Of a stretch of 64,000 bases of DNA, positions 21,241 through 36,556 are shown piece by piece. A model generated the notes under the pieces. The model saw nothing but the letters and a program-made list of their open reading frames with translations. It was not told the origin of the DNA and searched no databases. The stretch spans positions 4,903,001 through 4,967,000 of the forward strand of contig NC_060022.1 of assembly GCF_021134715.1 (NCBI RefSeq), in the 5' to 3' direction. Position 1 is the first letter of the stretch, and every line of letters begins with the position of its first letter. The stretch is from Daphnia pulex (lineage: Eukaryota; Arthropoda; Branchiopoda; Diplostraca; Daphniidae). Both the position numbers and the translations under genes were made by a program.

Positions 21241-21650
21241 AACCTCTACACCACTGCATGACATGTTCTACCTGGCCTTTCCTTTTGCAGGTTGACGTCG
21301 CTGGGGATGGGTATACAACAAACAAAATCAAAATGAATACCAAATGGTTATAACACATCCCGTTGTCTCCCAACCTCTACACCACATTGACACGTTTTAC
21401 CTGGCCTTTCCTTTTGCAGGTTGACGTCGCTGGGGGATGGGTCTACAACAAACAAAATCAAAATGAATACCAAATGGTTAGTCACGTCCCGTTCTCACCC
21501 AACCTCTACACCACATGACACGTTTTACGTAATGATCTCCGTGACCTTCGAGTGTGAAGGACAGGCCAACTGGTCTTTCCTTCTACAGGTTGACGATGGT
21601 GGGGATGGATCTACAACAACCAATATAAAAATGAATACCAAATGGTTATG
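21241..21650. repeat. Three-unit tandem repeat, about 130 bp per unit
   Basis: Units begin with AACCTCTACACCA at 21241, 21372 and 21501 and end with AAAATGAATACCAAATGGTTA. Units 1 and 2 are nearly identical; unit 3 has an insertion and more changes. The array lies upstream of the minus-strand promoter of copy D, so it may be a duplicated control module. Confidence 0.9.
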
Positions 21651-22980
21651 GCTTAAAATTCACATTGACATTTGAGTCATTTGACTCGTGTCTTCGATAA
21701 ATGAATAAATCTTCCATTTCGAACCGTTTGAAGGACAGTCGGACTTTTAAAAAATATTCCACTGCAACCTTATTTGTTTCAAACACATGATCAATCCATA
21801 TTCAATATTAATTCATCAATCCATGATGTGTGTGCCTTTGTGGTCCTTGTTATTAGAAACCTCTTTACTGTTTCTCAGTCGATAAGTTCTCAAAAGCTGC
21901 AAAAATGTTAATAAGGTATGTTGTTGCTGCAATGTTGTTAAGGTAATTTATCTGATTTTGGCAATGACACCAACGATGATTTCGTATCCTATGGTTCAAT
22001 AACATTTTCGGGTAGGGTGAAGGAAAATTCGGAATAACCCCAACACCAACGATTCCAACAAAGAAGCTGAAAATTTGAATATAGATATGGGAATTGGGAA
22101 AACGGTTTAACGAGATTGCATGTTTAGAGGACATAAATTCACATAACATTTCAAAGTCAAAGAATTAATATGTAATAGGATACATTCAGATATTTAATAT
22201 TTCTTCCAGCTCGCACATGAAAATTTCAGTTCAAGCTTGGTTTTTAGTTCCCTTGATAACATCAACACAAATATTTAGAAATTACCGTTCAGTGAGACCT
22301 TCAGTTGAAATCTGGTGCTCTGTAGTACAAATAAATGTTGAAACATCCTCATGCAAAAATTGAGCATGACTGACTGCTGGTTCGAAGGAATCCATTCAGG
22401 CATATAATACAGCTCTTTTTATTTTTTAATAGCATATCTTTAAATGAATGAAATCATAGTCTTATTTCGGTGACAAATGAATTCTAAGGAAGATGTAGCA
22501 TGTAGCCACAGCCAGATAAGGGTTGTTAACTTGTTATAATCATTTAGGCCTACATACAGATTTTCACACTCTTCAGTATTCAGTTTAACAGTGTTGGTTT
22601 TGGAGTTGTTCGTCACTTCGTCTGCTCTGCTTTCAGATTTTTCCGATTCTATAAGCAGAGCCATCTGCCCTTGCTACAAGAAATCAAGGAATTAAAACTA
22701 TATACCGTAGCAGACGATTCAAGAATTTGACAGCGGATTATTTGGGTGTGTGTTTTTTAACAAACCGTAAATAGAATGGTAAATTTAGAATCTCCCCCTT
22801 CTTGAACATTCGAGCCTGTTCTTCGCTTCTGAAAAAGATTTAAAAAAAAACATCGAAGTTTTTACATAGTCTTTTTCCACGAGTTCGTTTAGTATTATCT
22901 TGCGCGCCACACAGAAAACACAAAAATTGCTACAAGTAAAATTGAAACTACGGTAAGCAGATGTGCTAGGTTTACTCGTG
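21651..22980. other. Intergenic
   Basis: AT-rich DNA between the Tyr-rich cluster and unc-45. Short minus-strand open frames (21865-22149, 22440-22664) have no recognisable content. The last 300 bp probably include the unc-45 promoter and a 5' UTR intron, since an acceptor TTTTAAACAG lies at about 23015-23024 just before the ATG. Confidence 0.35.
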
Positions 22981-23038
22981 GATCGCATGTGCTCTTGTAT
23001 TTAAGAATCTTTTCTGTTTTAAACAGGAGTCTAGGAAA

Positions 23039-26000
23039 ATGACAAATGATAATCCAACAATTCGGCTGAAAGAGGCTGGAAATCAAGCATTTGCAGAAGG
23101 AGATTGGGACAAGGCCTTATCATGCTATACTCAAGCACTTCATTTAATTGAACTTGACACTCCAGAGAAAGCTGTCCTCCTCAAAAACAAAGCAGCAGTT
23201 TACTTGAAAGTGTCTGACTATGAAGCTGCCATCAAAGATTGCACCACATCTTTGGAAATTTCTCCAGATGATCCCAAAGCCCTTTTTCGTAGATGCCAGG
23301 CATATGAAGCCTTAGAAAAATATGAAGAGGCTTACAAAGATGCCAGACAAGTCCACAACTTAGATAAAAAGAATAAAGCCATTGCTCCTATTTTGAAAAG
23401 GCTCCATGATATTGTACAAGACAGGGTATGTTCCAATCAAATATTTTTATTCATTTGGTTATTAAAGAAACACTTGTATCCTTCTAGATGGCAAAATTTG
23501 CTCAGACAACCACAAAAGTGTCTCAAATGATGGAAATTGCCTTTGATTTTTCTTCGACTGTTGAAAAACGGGAAACTGCTACTTCAAATATTTTAGTTCT
23601 TGCCAAAGAATCTGCCGGTATGTGTTATTTGAATGGTCATTTCCAGTGATGCAATTTTTTCTATAAGCTTGCACTAATTTTTCCGAAAAGGTGCCGAATT
23701 GCTGGTCAAGGAAGGAATCTTTGAGAAAATTAATTCTTTGTTGAAGAAAGAAACGACGCCAAGTATTGTAGTGACTTGCATCCGCATCATCAGTGCATTG
23801 TGCAAAGGGAATCTGCCTCGAGTAATTTAAATTTTCACGTTCCCCTATGGGTTTTCTCCTTTTACTATTTATTTTGTTTTGTATAGGCCAAAATGATTCT
23901 CCAGCTTTTGGGAGTCCCTTGGCTTCTTGATCAACTGAATTCAAATAATGACGATCAAGTCAGTGCAGCTCAGTATTGTGTCCAAACAGTGATCAACACT
24001 ATTTCGGGCTTGGATTTGAAAGACGATAAACAACCCAATAAGGAATTGTGTGAAGGTATTTTCGTTTTTCGTTTGTTTGTTTGCTTCTTTGTTTTTAATT
24101 TAATTTTTTGGAAATGCAGCGCACCGCAAGGAAATTGATACGATTTTAACTTGTTTGATTTACTGCTCCACCAGTCGAACCATCACTGGCAAATGCCGAG
24201 ATGCTGTTCTCGAATTGATGATGAGGAATTGCGAATACCGCGCCCTGGATTGGGCCGAACGCCTCGTTGATATTAATGGTAATGCTATAAATTGAAAATG
24301 TAGTTAGTAAATCGATGACTCATGATCTTTTTACTCAATAGGCTTACAGCGAATGATGCAAATCGCCAGTGAATTGGAGGAAATGAAGTACGAATCGTCC
24401 ATGGAAATTACGGAAAATACCCGCACCATCATCTCCTGTGCCTTGGGGAAAGTCTATGACAACATGTACTACGACTTAATTAAAGAACGTTTCAGTGCAA
24501 AGATTGAAGATTTTATCCAGTAAGTTATTTTCTCTTTGAATAAAAATCACAAGCTTGATTCCACCGTCTGATTTTTTGTAAACAGCGAACAATTGCAAAC
24601 TCCTGGGATGGATAGCAAAGTTCGAGTGGTGGTGGCAGTGACGACACTTCTTCTGGGACCTCTAGATGTTGGTAGTTCCATTATTGGCAAAGAAGGTGTC
24701 TTGGAAATGATCCTCGTCATGGCAAACAGTGGTGAATTCCTCATGCAGGTGAGAAACCTTTTTCATAACTGATTTCTTTATCCGAGAGTTTACCGTCTTT
24801 TTTTAGCGTGTCTCTTGTGAGGCTTTGATCGCCGCCGCTTCTAAAAAAGATAAAGCCTCTGCCATCTTGGCTCAAGGCGTTACCATTCTCAAGAAACTCT
24901 ATCAAATCGGCAACGACAACATCAAGGTGCGTATTTCAGTAGAAAACCGCAATAAATGAATGGATTGAATCACCTCGATTCAATTTGAAAATTTAGGTGA
25001 GAGCTTTGGTAGGTCTCTGCAAATTGGGAAGTTGCGGAGGCACCGATTCGTCGTGGAAGCCGTTCACCGACGGATCCACCATGAAGTTGGCCGAAGCTTG
25101 TCGAAGGTGAGTTTCCTCCACTTTGTCTGTAAGAGAATTCAAAGTGAATTGAATGTTATCCATTTTGTAGATTTTTGATTAACCCAGCCAAGGACAAAGA
25201 CATGCGTAAGTGGGCTATTGAAGGCCTCTCCTACTTGACATTAGACGCTGAGGTTAAGGAGAAACTCATTGAGGATCGTGAAGCTCTTCAATCGCTAATT
25301 GAAGTGGCCAAGGTATGAGGGGGACGGAAAGAGACCCAGAATTTTTACATTCCTAATAATTTGAATGAAATAAAATTACATTTGCTAATCGTTATTTGGT
25401 AAATTTTACAGTCTGGAGACATTTCCGTTATTTACGGAGTCGTTTCCACATTGGTGAACCTCTGCAATGCATACGATAAACAAGAAATCATCCCAGAGAT
25501 GTTGGAATTGGCGAAATTCGCTAAACGTCACGTGCCAGAGCAACACGAATTGGATGATCCTGATTTCGTTCACAAACGAGTCGATGTACGTTTCCACTTA
25601 CCTTTTTTTTTAAAAAAAAAAGTTCTATTGTAAATTGTCCATTGTTTCAGATTTTGGGCAAGGCAGGTGTCACTGTCGGTTTAGTTTCTCTTTGTAAAAC
25701 AGAGAGCGAAAATTGCAAGGAATTGATAGCCAGGTAAACAAAACTAAAAATAATTTTTAAAAGTTCAAGTTATTTTATAGTAACTTATATCGTCAGGGTA
25801 TTCAACGCCCTTTGTGAACACCAGAATTTGCGTGGCATCGTGGTCCAACAAGGCGGTGCCAAGGCTTTAATCCCATTGGCCCTTGAAGGTATTTCTACTT
25901 ATTTTCAAATAAAATAGAAACCAATTGTAATTAAGATTTAAATGTAAAAAAATAGGAACGACTAAAGGAAAATACCAAGCAAGCCAGGCATTGGCCAGGA

Positions 26001-26920
26001 TCGCTATCACCATCAACCCGGAAGTGGCATTCCCAGGACAGAGAATGTGCGAATTGATCCGGCCACTCTTAGGTCTCCTTGATCTCGAATGCAACGCTCT
26101 AGAAAACTTTGAAGCTTTAATGGCCCTCTGCAATTTAGCTGGATTCGATGCCCCGAGAAAAAGGTATGAAATATTTAAACAATTGATTGTTGGCCAATAA
26201 ATAATTCATCTCGGTTAAAAGGATCCTCAAGGAGCAAGGCGTTGCTAAAATCGAGAATTACATGTACGAAAACCACGAAATGTTGAAAAAGGCCTCGGTT
26301 CAAACGATGAGCAATTTGCTGTTTAGCGAAGAAGTGGTCAAACTCTTTGAGGGTAAAAACGACCGCACCAAGTATTTAGTCTTACTTTCCACTTCAGAAG
26401 ACGTTGAGATGTCCAAAGCTGCTGCAGGAGCCTTGGCTATTCTGACGTCAGTCAGTAAACGGGCTTCACGGAAAGTTTTCGAGGTTTGCCTCCATTCTTT
26501 TTAACTTTTTCCCTGGAATTGATTTTAACTTTTTTTTTCTCTTGTTAAATTTGTCAATAGGCGACAGAGTGGAAAGAAATCCTTTGCTTCCTACTGAGCA
26601 ATACGGACAAAGACGTGCAATATCGAGGAGCTGTTATCGTCAAAAACATCGCCAGTCATTCGAAAGAGTTGGCCGAAAAGTTGTTGCAACCTGAGGTTAT
26701 TATGGTCCTGGAAGTTCTCACCAAATTCGGTAAAGAGGATTAAGTTAAAACTTTTGACATGGTGCCTTGAACTAATCTTTTTTGTAACCCATTTGAATCC
26801 GCTCTGCACACAGAAACACCTGAAATGGCCAAAATTTGCGACTGCGCCAAATCAACCCTGGAAATCGCCGAGCAATGGAAACTGATCGAGAAGGAGGACG
26901 ACTCTGAAGATGAGTCTTGA
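23039..26920 (+). CDS. unc-45: UNC-45 myosin co-chaperone
   Basis: Seventeen coding exons (23039-23425, 23488-23617, 23691-23821, 23887-24055, 24120-24278, 24342-24519, 24586-24748, 24807-24926, 24997-25106, 25171-25312, 25412-25585, 25651-25733, 25797-25888, 25956-26163, 26222-26483, 26561-26729, 26814-26920) join in phase to 927 residues, the usual UNC-45 length. The first exon encodes three TPR motifs ([16 protein letters not shown]…, residues about 8-120), which bind the C-terminus of Hsp90. The rest is the central armadillo region and the UCS domain, with typical segments such as GVSSLV-like armadillo helices, [12 protein letters not shown] and the basic/acidic C-terminus. It folds and maintains muscle and non-muscle myosin heads together with Hsp90. 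A single copy covering both vertebrate UNC45A and B roles is expected in arthropods. It converges with RNF113A. Confidence 0.96.
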
Positions 26921-27098
26921 TAAATTTTAATGAAATGATTTAAACAAAAATTAAATTGTGTGCCTATGCAAATTCACTCGTTAAAGTTAAATACACTTTA
27001 TACGTCAATTGAAAGCATTATTTAAAAAAGAAGGAATTACAAAATAATGTATTCTTACACGTGAATGGTAGGGGGAAAAAATAAAGATGATCTTATCC

Positions 27099-28483
<1,385 letters not shown>

Positions 28484-31400
28484 TTTTGTTTGTTTGTGGA
28501 TTTTCTTGTTGGATCAAGCTTTCCTTTTTTGTATATAAAAATGTATTTTGACTTGTCAACAAACGAGAACAATAAAATAAAAATCCTTCCGTCTTCTCGT
28601 CGTCGGCTTTTCAAAAGGATTACCGGTGCACTGTTGTCTGATTCCTCTAATTGGGTTCTTGATGACTGATTGAATACGCAGCAAGGGATCTGCTGCAGAT
28701 TTACATATATATGCACAGCAACAGAGACTAGTACATAGAGAACTATGCACACACACACACACAAAAGCTTTTATTATTGTGATCCAGATTTGTCATCTAC
28801 GATGTCGGTATTAATGATCCGACCCCGAAAACCCGCTTGAGACTTTGAATATATCTTAACGTCATCCGTTTCTACTACTACTACTACGGGTTTTGCTATT
28901 TTGCATTTGTTTTGGAAAAATAAAATCGACATATCTTATTGCTTTACATCATTATTATTAGGCATCGTCGTCATTTCTTATGGTCTTCTTCTAATCATTT
29001 CCATATGCCTTGGTGATTTATTTTCCTTGTGCAAATGAAATGGATGGGGGGAAGAATCACGTTACTTAAAAATCTCTGGCGACTCGATTACACACAGGCA
29101 GTACAAAAAGGAGCATCCTTTCATTAATTAGTAGGTTCCCCTCTAATAATCTGGTGGCGTGTATATATGTATAGATGTGCTCGGCGCATCACAGAGTCTG
29201 AGGACCTTCTTCTTTCTTCTCCTCGAAATAATAATACGCACTATATACGCTTCTGCTGGCGATCAATTAGAAAAGACTGCCGAAGCTTTTAAGAACCTTT
29301 TCGCCACATATGACTGAATAATAATTCTATTTTCTTAATTCCCCTACCCAATTTTTATTAATTTTTTTTTTCTGGGTGGGGCGGCGGCCACTGAACTGTT
29401 ATCTCCTCTTCGTTCGTCTACTTTTTTCTTTTTGCTGGTTTTTGGGGGCTTGTTCTCCGCGGGCCTCTTTCGTCTTTGCCCGATGTCGCGCTTATTATTT
29501 CTATATCATCAGCAGACTGCTAGCTGCTGGGGGCCGTTCGCTTGATGATTCCCTTACAGCGCCTTAATTAGCCCAGCACTTTTCATCAAGTTGAAATAAT
29601 AAGGAACGCGCAGGCCAGAAAACCCGGCCGCAAAAGTGCACGAAGCGCTTCACCGTCCGATGAAAAGCTACTTGATCTCCATCCTCCGACTCCATTTATA
29701 CACCTATACTGCACTACAATATCTATACCTATTCATTTAAAACAAAAAATATTTTTATTTCGCCGTACCGTATAAGTAATTTTTCGGTCAAACTTGTCGC
29801 TGACTGAAAAGCCCATCTAGCCAAACTTTGACTTCCTCCTCCAGCAGGATTGGCACATTGACTTATTGCAGCACAGTTTTGCAGATATACCGTTTCGTTC
29901 TATGCAAAGAGGGGAGGAGGCTATAAATAGGGACTCAATGATAGATACATGTTATGCATAAAGCGAGGGCCTATTTATACAGAAGCTGAATGATCCAGAC
30001 AAGATATATAATATCCACATGCTACACTACTATACACGTATAAAAGGGGCTTTTGAGAGAAGGGCCAGCACGGCAGCAGGATCAATCCTTTACACAGCAC
30101 ACACAAGTTACGCGCGCGTTCTAATGGGGCTGCTGCCCTTTTATGAAGACTTTTCGCTCTATGTTCTCTATATGCAGTTTCAGCGTATATATCATCTATA
30201 TATTAAAGAGTTTAGATACAGTTGTTGCTGGGCTTTTAACCGACTTTTAATGGCCTTCAAGGTTAGATTACATAAAAGGTCGACTAACTGCTGCTGTGTA
30301 TTTAGTTCAGTCTGTGAAAAGTTTTCCACAGTCTCCGGTGGGCGCGCTTGGCTCTAACTAATCATCTAAATCTGATAAATAGCCTTTTATTTATATCCTT
30401 GGCAATCGAGGCTGCTTCCTATTTCTAAATTCGGGTGGAGAAGAATATAACGCGTGTAGCCTACGTGATCAAATAATGACATTTGCTAGTAGACGACGAC
30501 GGCGGCTATCTACTTGAAAATTCGAATTTTTGAAATCCAATTTTCAATTCCCTCATATCTATTCCAACGAAAAAGAAGAAAAGAAAAGAAAAGATTGGGA
30601 AACGTATTACAATTTATGCATCACAGTGATGAAAGATATATGGGGGTAATTGATGATCCCCTTTTTTACGTTTTCATGATTATTCGACTCTTTTGCGTTC
30701 CGGCCGGATGCCCCGGCGGATATTCCCCACCAAACTCTTTTTTTTTTCTTTTCTTTCTTCTTCTGATATACTTGAATTAAAGAGAAGAGCTATACGTATA
30801 GGAGAGATCTAACTACCATACAGTATTTAGTCGAGTGGGCCTGTGCATTATTATTTTAATCATCCGGTCGCGCCTTATAACATTTCCCCGCGATTTTTCT
30901 TTCTTTTTTTTCATCCCCCCTGTTATATTTACCATATTCAACCGGGGTATTAAAATAATAATAAAAAAAGAATTCCGTGATATCTTCTCTCTCTCTTTCT
31001 GTTTTAAGGTACAGCAAAGGCCTATACGTATATATATATTGATAAGCTTCTTTTAGACATCATCATCGTGTTGTGCTGCTGCTATAGACTGCCTGCGTCT
31101 TTGATGAACCACAGACTGAGAAGAATATATAAAGGAAAGAAAGAGCACAGAAAAGCAGCTTATATTTGCATCTTTTCTACTCCCTCAAACTTTGTTTCTC
31201 TCTCATCGCCCAGCAGTTTTGGCTGCTGCTCTCTCCTTATACACGAACGAGAGACAAGGCGCGTCTTTTCCCGCATTTCGATTGGGTGTGTTCTTCTATT
31301 CTCCTTTTTACCGATGGAAACCGTTTTATTTTCCGTGCTCTATGGCAATTGATAGATACCAAAATGGGAAAAATGGATGGTGTATATAGAGGAACACGCG

Positions 31401-34400
31401 GGAGTGAATCTCTCCCCATCCTCGGAATAGGAGGGGGGGGTTGGAAAAGAAGCTTATCAATGCGGCCGGGTATATTTATAATATTGTGTAGGGAGATTTC
31501 TTCGATGATTTGAATCGCCAACATCATCAGATCTTTCATAGGCTCGAGCTGGATGCTGGGATCTTCTTCTTTATTTTTTTGAATTTTCCAATATCTATTA
31601 GCCGCCAGAGAGAATCAGATGAACGCACTGCAGTAAATAAATATATCTAGGCTGTATAGCCTTCTCTCTCTTATTTCTCTTCTTTCTTTTTGTCTGGAAG
31701 AGAATTAAAAAAAGAAAAAGAGGAAAAGTTCAGTGAATCGTGAATTCCCGCATGTATATATATATATATATATAATCCTCTAGCGAGTATAGCAATTGAT
31801 TGAAAATCCTCCAGTCGTACTTTGCATATAATTGGACCCCCCTCCGATCCATCCATCCATGCACTCTGCTGTTATATATGTATTTACTGCATAGCCACGC
31901 ATGTAATATTTACTGACTGTGTATAGGTATTATTAGATTTTTCTTGATATCATATTCGGCCGTCGGATCATTCTTTTTTCCCCCCCCCCCCTCAAATCTC
32001 TTTATTTCATTCAATTCAATAAAGTATTATTTCTCGGTACCGTGATTTTCGGTGATTTTATTTCACATCATAGAATTCAATTCCAGGTCAAACAACATAA
32101 CGAATTGATCACAAATAAACACCCGAAATTATTTTCACCAGTCAAAAATGGCAGGGAAAACCAACTTGTCTTTATTGAAATATCTACTAAGTCTTCCTTT
32201 CGGTATGTGTGTCGTTTCATTTGATAATGTGTTGATCTGATTATGGACGAGCTATAAGAAAAAAGGGAATGGACTGGCGTCTAGTCCCGTGCGACCTGAC
32301 GACGAACGAAAGAGAAGAGAGCTCTAATATAATTAAAAATACGTCGTCACTTTAAAACTCTATGACATACACACACAACTTCTCCTTCAATTTGTTTCCT
32401 AAATATTTGACGAAGTCCGGAGAGAGAGAAGATAAAATCCAAGAATTTGACAAAGAACTACACAAGTTTTTGGGTTCTAGATTGATGGCTAGCCCCCCTG
32501 CTCGTATGGATGGATGGATATATGAGCATAAAGAAGGAAGAGCAACTCAACTATGTGATAGGTGTGTACAACATCTACGTGCAGTCATATATGTATAGCA
32601 TCAGGCTTGGCCTCTCTCAATGCCTTTTTTTCCCCTCCTTTTTTAATTAGCATCAGCAACTTGCTAACTTTATTCTCAACTGCCGAGCAGATGGAAAAGG
32701 AGACACCCACATAAGTTGATTGTAAGAGCAGCCAAAGGGAGAGGCCTCTCTTGAGCCTTAATCAACTCATTATTCTTTCATCTCTCTCAACACAGCACAA
32801 AGTCTTCTCAATGCTTTTTCGCCCCCTTTTTCCACTAGACGATAGACGCTCTCTGCATAGACACACACAGCAGCATCTTAAATATACATATACACCCATC
32901 TATACATGATATATATAGGCCCATATGCCATACATCCACAGCATCTTTTTTTCTTCGTTCTTTGATAATCAAGTCGTGCAATCGAATCATTCGTCATTTA
33001 AGCAGAGCGGCAGAAAAGAAAAGAAAAAATTTGTTTGAAAGAACAAAAGTCCGGGGGTTCCTAAATAAAATTGGGTGGAGCGGGGGGGAAGGAAATGATG
33101 GGCTATTTATTAGAGCATCCTTTTCTCTTATGCTGTTATTCCGCCTCTGATGAAAAGATGCCCATTAAAACATCATCAAAGGTGAGAGATCTGGCCCGGC
33201 CCTTTTTCTTTTCTTTCTCCGTATATCTTTAAATATTCATCGCCGTTTGATATTCCATCGAGGCTGAATGGCCTATTATTAGCCTGCTGCTATAATATTA
33301 CCCTTTCGTATTTGATTGTGATCTCTTCATTTGATGCTGTCGATCCGCCGTGTATCACCACCCGGAAAAAATCCGGGTAGAGCTCAGTCCGGAAGTGAAG
33401 AGAGTCGTCAGTCGTCTAAAATCAAACCACGGATGGATGGATGGATGGATGGATGGATGGATGCGGAATAAATCTGATTAAATATTGTGACGTGACGCGC
33501 CTAAACAAAGATGAATACTACACACAGCACAGGCATGTATATCTAATGACACAAATCTATTATCTGTGGCTGCTAGCTGCTGTTTAAATATGGCGAGACT
33601 TTTTCCTTGTTTTCCTTGTCGGCTGTTACATAACAAGATAAAGAGATTGCGTCTTGTCGCCTATTTATCAAAGGGAATATGAAAACGCGCATCGATTGTC
33701 AGTCGCGGGAAATTGAAATATAATAACAGCCAGCATCATCAGTATACCATGACATTTGTGCACAGATAGACCGGCGGGGCTGTGTTTAAATACAAATTGA
33801 ATTGATTGAAAGAAATCATTGACAGTTTTTCACTAAATTGTTGACGAAAAAGCGCGTAGTTGAAGTATTGGCTAAAAAAGTTAGATTCGAATGTTTTCAC
33901 GGCGATAGGCTGTAGATAGACACAAATGCATGTCGAAATCAAAAGTCTATACGTGGCTGCTGTGCAATTGAAAGAATAAAGCTGTCATGTATATACCCCG
34001 GCCATGTTTTATAAGCGGATTATTTATGCGTGTGCGCCCCGCAAAGTTGAGGGTCTCCACACATATAAGAGAAGGGGGGGTTCACGGTCCCGGAGAATAT
34101 TATTTGTGCGTACAAAAATACATTTCAAATGCTGCTGTCTACACAGATAGATTTTTTTTCCCAGTGTCTCTAAAGCGATCGTCATTGGGAGCATTGAACA
34201 AGTAGAAATATAAATCCGATTTTTGAATAATCAGCCCATTGAGGTGTAGTATAGGCTACCGCCTCCCCGACAGCAGCTGAGAAAGTATCTCAACACACAC
34301 ATCGGATGATAATAATAAAAATAAAAAAACATTCCCCGCCGTCTCTCCGTGCTGCTCCAAGAGAGCGGCGATGCCGTTTTTCCAATCAAAACTTTCTTCC

Positions 34401-36556
34401 GGATGACAAAGTTTCCCTTTCCATGGCATTTCGAGATATTCTTCTTTTGGAAATAAAGACGAGAGCGATGAGGTGAGCACAGGTGTTCCCCTTCTGTCGT
34501 TCGCCTGTCTGTCTGAGCTGCTCCTGTTTCTGTTGTCGCCCAAATGTTACTTAAGCCTTTCACTTTATATTATTCTCGTCCGTTAGTGCTGTAGCAGAGT
34601 ACTTTCCGTCCAAACAAAAACTCTTGCCGGCGTGATTATGACGAATGTTCGGCAGCCTGCTGGAATTCATTAGTCGTGTTCTCAGCGCCAAAGAGTTGAT
34701 GTGCGCGCCCTCAAATTTGAACGAATCAAATTTAGAGCGATCGAGTCAGGCGCGGGAAATTTGATTTTCTGGCGACAATCGTGTCACTTTTTTTGGGTGG
34801 GGGGATATACGGCGGGCGGGTTACACATCAGATGACGGAAACCGGAAATCAAAAATCCCGCCAGTCACGCAGTACCAACGTCGCGGGCATTGATATACAC
34901 GCCACACATACAGACTGATGAATCGCCATTACATCCAATCACTTTCTTTGAAACGTTTTTCTTCTTCTTTTTTTCATATTCCGCATAACATTTCTATATT
35001 ATAAGAGATGAAATCAAGTTAATATCATCAGCTCCAACATGCGCTGATCTCTCCACCAACGCAATTTACAGGAGAGCAGAGGCGACCATATACCCGATGA
35101 CATAACGGTCAAAAGAAGAAAAATATCTTCTAAAGCTGATGTATGAGGATTAGCTCTCTTGTGCAGCAGCAGCAGCAGCCAGGATAGAGATGGAAATATA
35201 TCAACGTCGTCTGATCAGCTTCTTTTTATCTCTTTGCTGCTGTTGCACCATCTTTCATCATCATTTCGACTCGGTTCCCGGGATTTCGGATTATTGCTCC
35301 TTTTCTCTCAGCCTCAAAACTTGTTGGTTCTCTATTGGTTTTATTATAATAATACGGAGGGGTTATTTCATCATTATTAAAAAAAGGGCCGCGATGCGCA
35401 ATCTCCCCCGAGGAACACGATGAGTTGATTTCGTCTTTGCATGATGATTCGCTTATATTTTATTGAGCAATAATTAATACGATAATGCGATGTGAGACGC
35501 GCCGGGCGGATGAGAGTTTTTTCTCCAAAGTTTTCCTGAACTGCGCTCGGATTATTATATTACGCGCTACCATCAGCACCGGGAGTAGCACGACAACAAA
35601 CAAACAGCTCAAAAAGAAAACGGTTCAAAATAAAATGTAATAATAATAAAATAAAAAAGAGAGCTAGCGCGGCGGCTTTGGGCCAACAAAATATTTCGTC
35701 ACGTAAATCTTGAGATTAGTTTCATCCTCTCTCGACGACTCGTTGAACCTTGGCTACGATTTTCGCCCTGGTAATATAATAAGACCCTCACAGTTAGACT
35801 ATCACTCACTCACTGAGCAGCACCACCAGCACCAACCAAAAGAGTAATCCTCACGAACCTTTAATACATCTTATATCGTCTCTGCTGCAGTCTCTAATAT
35901 ATTATACTTGTGTCTCTCTCTCATCGACACAAAGTTTTTTATTTTTTTCAACCAAACTCTTTTAATGTCGCCATTTTTTTTTTAGTCCGTTTATTTTTAT
36001 TTTTTAAGGTTTTTATTTGTTGGGGTGTGTTTTCAAAAAATAAACAAATTGAGGGGGGGGGAGGAAAAAAATTTAAACAAATGGCACTTTTACACACACA
36101 CAAACATTCGCGAGGATTCAGGTGATTGGGTAATGAACATCACATTGCCACATGACGAGAGATTATTTCCTTATCATCATCAAAAAATTTGCATTCATTA
36201 TTTTCTTTCATAGAATAACAGAATGGGAGGGAGGACATTGAAACACAAAAAAGATTGACGAGGTCCATCAACACACAAATGACGAAACAATCATGGCGGA
36301 GGGAAAATATTTTTGCCTTTTTCTTAAAATCGACACAAAACAGACGGAATCGTCAAAAACGGAACAAGAAAAAATGTGACGACTAGGACCGAAAGAGAAA
36401 ATAAAAAACAATCGAGGGGGTTGGATTGACACAAACATCACAAAAGTTAAGATAATCAACAAATGGCCATTAAATCGTCAAATAAAAACACAAAAGACAA
36501 AATCGAGCCCCCCCCCCACAACGGAGGGGGGAACGGACTCGCAATGAAATTCAAAT
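28484..36556. other. 8-kb gene desert next to dve
   Basis: No supported gene on either strand. The sequence is rich in AT runs, polypyrimidine tracts and microsatellites: (CA)n at about 28747, (TA)n at about 31755-31774, C runs at about 31980 and 36509. A perfect MEF2-type site CTATAAATAG lies at 29921-29930 and a near match CTATTTATAC at 29971-29980, with several TTTTAT(G/T) motifs in 30000-30400. Large non-coding flanks are typical of developmental homeobox genes, so this is probably dve cis-regulatory DNA plus its 3' UTR; the first bases below 36557 are dve 3' UTR. Confidence 0.5.
33431..33463. repeat. (GGAT)n microsatellite
   Basis: Eight GGAT units in a row inside the gene desert. Confidence 0.95.

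Noticed and set aside
22384-22398. GGTTCGAA resembling a tRNA T-loop
   Set aside because: The flanks do not pair as a T stem and no anticodon or D arm fits.
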